A DNA stretch of 64,000 nt from Prevotella lacticifex (GTDB lineage: Bacteria > Bacteroidota > Bacteroidia > Bacteroidales > Bacteroidaceae): NCBI RefSeq assembly GCF_019973375.1, contig NZ_BPTV01000001.1, forward strand, positions 2,187,104 to 2,251,103, written 5' to 3'. The position numbers and the translations under genes were made by a program. Positions 61,848 to 64,000 of this stretch are shown here, one piece after another; within the stretch, counting starts at the first letter, position 1; every line of letters begins with the position of its first letter. The notes under the pieces are model-generated. The model worked only from the letters and a program-made list of their open reading frames with translations, made no database searches and was not told the origin of the DNA.

Positions 61848-63017
61848 TTATCTGTTCGTTATTCTACTTACTTCTGTCAATCCCATATTTATCAGAATCA
61901 GCACGACTACCCATACAACAACGGTCAAGGCAACAGGCACCATGTAGATATCAGCACCTATTGATGATAGAGGTGAGTCCCATATTCCATGCAAGACAAC
62001 AGGAATAAGGAACAATCTTAAAAACTTACTATCAGTAAACAAAGATGTATCTATCTTTCCTTTTGCCTTAGCAGCTATTACTAGAGCTGTTCCTGAGATT
62101 GCCGCCCATGTAACATGACCACCAGGAGCAAGAAAACCCCTTAAAAATATACTCTGATTAATGGCCTCCATCATTGCAGAAGCATCAAGTTGTTGCCCAT
62201 ATGCAGCATAGTATCCAGAGTTTTGAAAGAACGAGATAACTGGTTGCAAAGCATAGCCAGCTGATTCAAATGCAGCAAAACCAGCCCCGACACTTGCGCC
62301 AATAAGCAAACCACTCAATATACTCAATTTTCCAAGCCTTCTGAGAAACCAATATACAATAACTACTTTTCCTATTTCCTCAACAACTCCTGTCAAGAAA
62401 GCTCCGAAGAAGTCAAGTTCGTGTGAACCGACAATAGAGAATAGGAACAAAGTAATTACCAATGACGCACACCCACCAACAAGAAACGTCTGAATAACTT
62501 TATACAAACTCACATTCTTCCAAGCATTCACCTCTAAGAATAGTATCATTGTAGAAAGCGGAACTGTAAAGGCACCGACAACAATCATTCCTGGTAGAGC
62601 ATTTGGATTGCCAAACATATCACAGCAAACCCACAACAAGGCAAAGGCGATGCCAAACATCAGAAAGACTCGACTATATAACCATGGATGCGGCCATTCC
62701 TTGGAAACTTCGTATGCTGATGGGGTGGTACTATGTGTACCGCAGATAAAGATGTCTTCAGCTTCTTCTACAGAATGTTTCTTGAAAACATCTGTAAAAA
62801 GCACCTTCCAATTTAGATCGGCTGGGCGATCGTTTCCTACGTAATCATTTAGAGAATCAACCCAAGACTTTCCATTTGCGGAAGCCTTGCTTCTACTTTG
62901 TTGACAAGATTCACTTGTGGCTCGTTGGTTTTTATTTGTGTTAAGAGGCTTTCCGCAATTACCACAGAATGCAGCACCCTCTTGGTTTTGATGTTCACAA
63001 TAATTACAATATATCAT
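61848..63017 (-). CDS. zinc-ribbon PrsW-type intramembrane metalloprotease
   Basis: The 389-residue protein has an N-terminal zinc ribbon (YCNYCEHQNQEGAAFCGNCG), a cytoplasmic linker (30-120), then about 9 helices with the PrsW motifs: GVVEEIGKVVIVYWFLRRL (EExxK), AGFAAFESAGYAL (FxxxE) and PVVLHGIWDSPLS (His). PrsW cuts anti-sigma factors in other bacteria. It is 16 bases upstream of the BACON/DnaJ-type gene in the same direction, and both share an N-terminal zinc ribbon. Confidence 0.9.
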   Translation of the reverse strand: MIYCNYCEHQNQEGAAFCGNCGKPLNTNKNQRATSESCQQSRSKASANGKSWVDSLNDYVGNDRPADLNWKVLFTDVFKKHSVEEAEDIFICGTHSTTPSAYEVSKEWPHPWLYSRVFLMFGIAFALLWVCCDMFGNPNALPGMIVVGAFTVPLSTMILFLEVNAWKNVSLYKVIQTFLVGGCASLVITLFLFSIVGSHELDFFGAFLTGVVEEIGKVVIVYWFLRRLGKLSILSGLLIGASVGAGFAAFESAGYALQPVISFFQNSGYYAAYGQQLDASAMMEAINQSIFLRGFLAPGGHVTWAAISGTALVIAAKAKGKIDTSLFTDSKFLRLFLIPVVLHGIWDSPLSSIGADIYMVPVALTVVVWVVVLILINMGLTEVSRITNR

Positions 63018-63121
63018 AGCCTTTTGTTTTTTGGATTATTGGATATGTTGCCATATAGATTTGCTGTCTATAAAACAAACGCAACTGTCTTTTATTGTTA
63101 AAAAGCCAGTTGTGCGTATTT

Positions 63122-63280
63122 TTAAATCCAGTATAGTAAGGCACTGATAATAATCAGCACTCCAATAACTTTTAATATTGTGGCAACTATGCCACGAATG
63201 TTCAGCCATGCAGGGACACGGTCTATTAGCAACCATCCGATGAGAATGCGGACGGCGGTGTGAATTAAAGCGTCAATCAT
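63122..63280 (-). CDS. small membrane protein, 52 residues
   Basis: ATG 63280 to TAA 63122. It reads MIDALIHTAVRILIGWLLID, then RVPAWLNIRGIVATILKVIG and VLIIISALLYWI, with two membrane-helix-like segments. Codon use is natural, and the frame ends cleanly upstream of the PrsW gene. Homologues may be annotated as hypothetical; no family is known to me. Confidence 0.6.
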   Translation of the reverse strand: MIDALIHTAVRILIGWLLIDRVPAWLNIRGIVATILKVIGVLIIISALLYWI

Positions 63281-63284
63281 ATTT

Positions 63285-63965
63285 TTAATTTAAAATTCGA
63301 CCATAAATGTCAATAACAACAAAGCGATGCTCTTGGGAGTTGAATAGCTTTAGTCTGCCATGATTTCTTTTCATAATTCTTCTAAATGTATTTGTTGCCA
63401 AGTAGCCTTTTTCATCAACACATTCAACAATGCCATTTTTTCTGATAAACATAACATTTTCATCCATATTCGAATCATAAGCCTCCATAGCTCCAGGCAT
63501 GATAAGTTTCTCTGCTGTAGAGCGTTTGATATAATGATAAAATCCATCTTTCTTGACCCAGATATAGCGGCATTTAGAATTTGTAGAAATTTTGTCGTAG
63601 CATGCACTGATTAATATCCGATGATCTTCTATATCTATAAGACCATGTTTACCATTTTGTATGATATCAATAGACCCATAGAAATCATTAATCGAATATG
63701 AGTCACAGAGTGGTTCTACAATCCATTTGTCTAAAAGAATGTCATAGAAACCGAATTTTCCATCTACACATACACATACCAAGGTGGAGTCAACAAGTGT
63801 AATGTCATCAAAAATTGTAGGAAGAATAACCTTGTCATTTATAGAACTCAATCCGACAAAGTCTTTTCTTCTTTCAATTTTTAAATTTTTCAGACATTGT
63901 ACAACTTCAGATTTAATAAAGAAATGTGAGTCAAGCCATTTTTTACGTTCTTCGATACACCGCAT
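63285..63965 (-). CDS. WG-repeat-like protein
   Basis: The 226-residue protein starts at ATG 63965; an in-frame stop lies 6 bases upstream, so the N-terminus is complete in this frame. WG-type strands are seen in DFVGLSSINDKVILPTIFDD, GKFGFYDILLDKWIVEPLCD, GKHGLIDIEDHRILISACYD and KDGFYHYIKRSTAEKLIMP, somewhat degenerate. It is 4 bases upstream of the small membrane protein, likely in one transcript with the PrsW and BACON-type genes. Confidence 0.75.
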   Translation of the reverse strand: MRCIEERKKWLDSHFFIKSEVVQCLKNLKIERRKDFVGLSSINDKVILPTIFDDITLVDSTLVCVCVDGKFGFYDILLDKWIVEPLCDSYSINDFYGSIDIIQNGKHGLIDIEDHRILISACYDKISTNSKCRYIWVKKDGFYHYIKRSTAEKLIMPGAMEAYDSNMDENVMFIRKNGIVECVDEKGYLATNTFRRIMKRNHGRLKLFNSQEHRFVVIDIYGRILN

Positions 63966-64000
63966 AGACTTTTATCTTTTCATAGAGTTCAACATCATTC

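Overview
The window looks like a chromosome segment from a Bacteroidales bacterium, most likely a Prevotella-type organism. The evidence is the repeated TAnnTTTG promoter -7 boxes (written on the plus strand as CAAAGGTA when they face left), many SPII lipoproteins and TonB-type outer membrane proteins, L31 type B, AsnA, and Tra/DUF3408 genes of the CTnDOT type of conjugative transposon. Species cannot be fixed from the sequence alone.

1-19.4 kb is core-like and GC-richer. It holds a partial secreted protein, an OmpA-type porin behind a long coiled-coil lipoprotein, a small-metabolism block (histidine phosphatase, DUF308-type membrane protein, uridine kinase, uracil-DNA-glycosylase-like protein), then a set of secreted or surface proteins that fits nucleic acid use: an EEP-fold nuclease/phosphatase, a TonB-dependent receptor, two OB-fold lipoproteins and a DRGH-type endonuclease. 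rpmE2, an HD-domain protein, tRNA-Arg(CCG) and asnA follow.

19.6-32.5 kb is an AT-rich accessory island. It starts with a decayed mobile-element gene and continues as one co-directional operon: DUF2975 protein, XRE-type regulator, TonB-dependent outer membrane receptor, a B12-type radical SAM enzyme of the RiPP-maturation type, a translationally coupled 49-residue candidate precursor peptide, and a secreted protein. Both envelope-protein genes are broken by insertion sequences. Removing each IS and one copy of its target duplication restores exact open frames (688 and 329 residues). I regard this as the most novel system in the window: a RiPP-like locus whose maturase and peptide are intact while its envelope partners are inactivated.

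33-51 kb is core again: dnaX, a lipoprotein, crcB, a TIGR02757-type protein, a HAD hydrolase, an Hsp20 gene with a textbook sigma-54-type promoter, a Ca/Na antiporter with a structured leader, a TlpA-type lipoprotein pair, a carboxyltransferase whose biotinyl-like domain lacks the usual AMKM lysine motif, an HD hydrolase, an LptD-like protein, a CPA2 antiporter and pepT.

51-58.4 kb is a remnant of a conjugative element (train of long hairpins, small genes, pcfK-pcfJ, and an opposed traA/DUF3408/traD-like block with a possible oriT but no relaxase). 58.4-64 kb holds WG-repeat proteins, a zinc-ribbon/BACON/DnaJ-cysteine-rich fusion and a zinc-ribbon PrsW-type protease.

Two repeat systems cross the window. 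Three almost identical 1707-bp insertion sequences (18-bp terminal inverted repeats, 9-bp target duplications, a frameshift at a run of nine A) lie at 22867, 30158 and 58676. Four intergenic arrays of 13-bp near-palindromes, repeated every 22 bp exactly, lie at about 8.9, 32.7, 38.7 and 51.1 kb.
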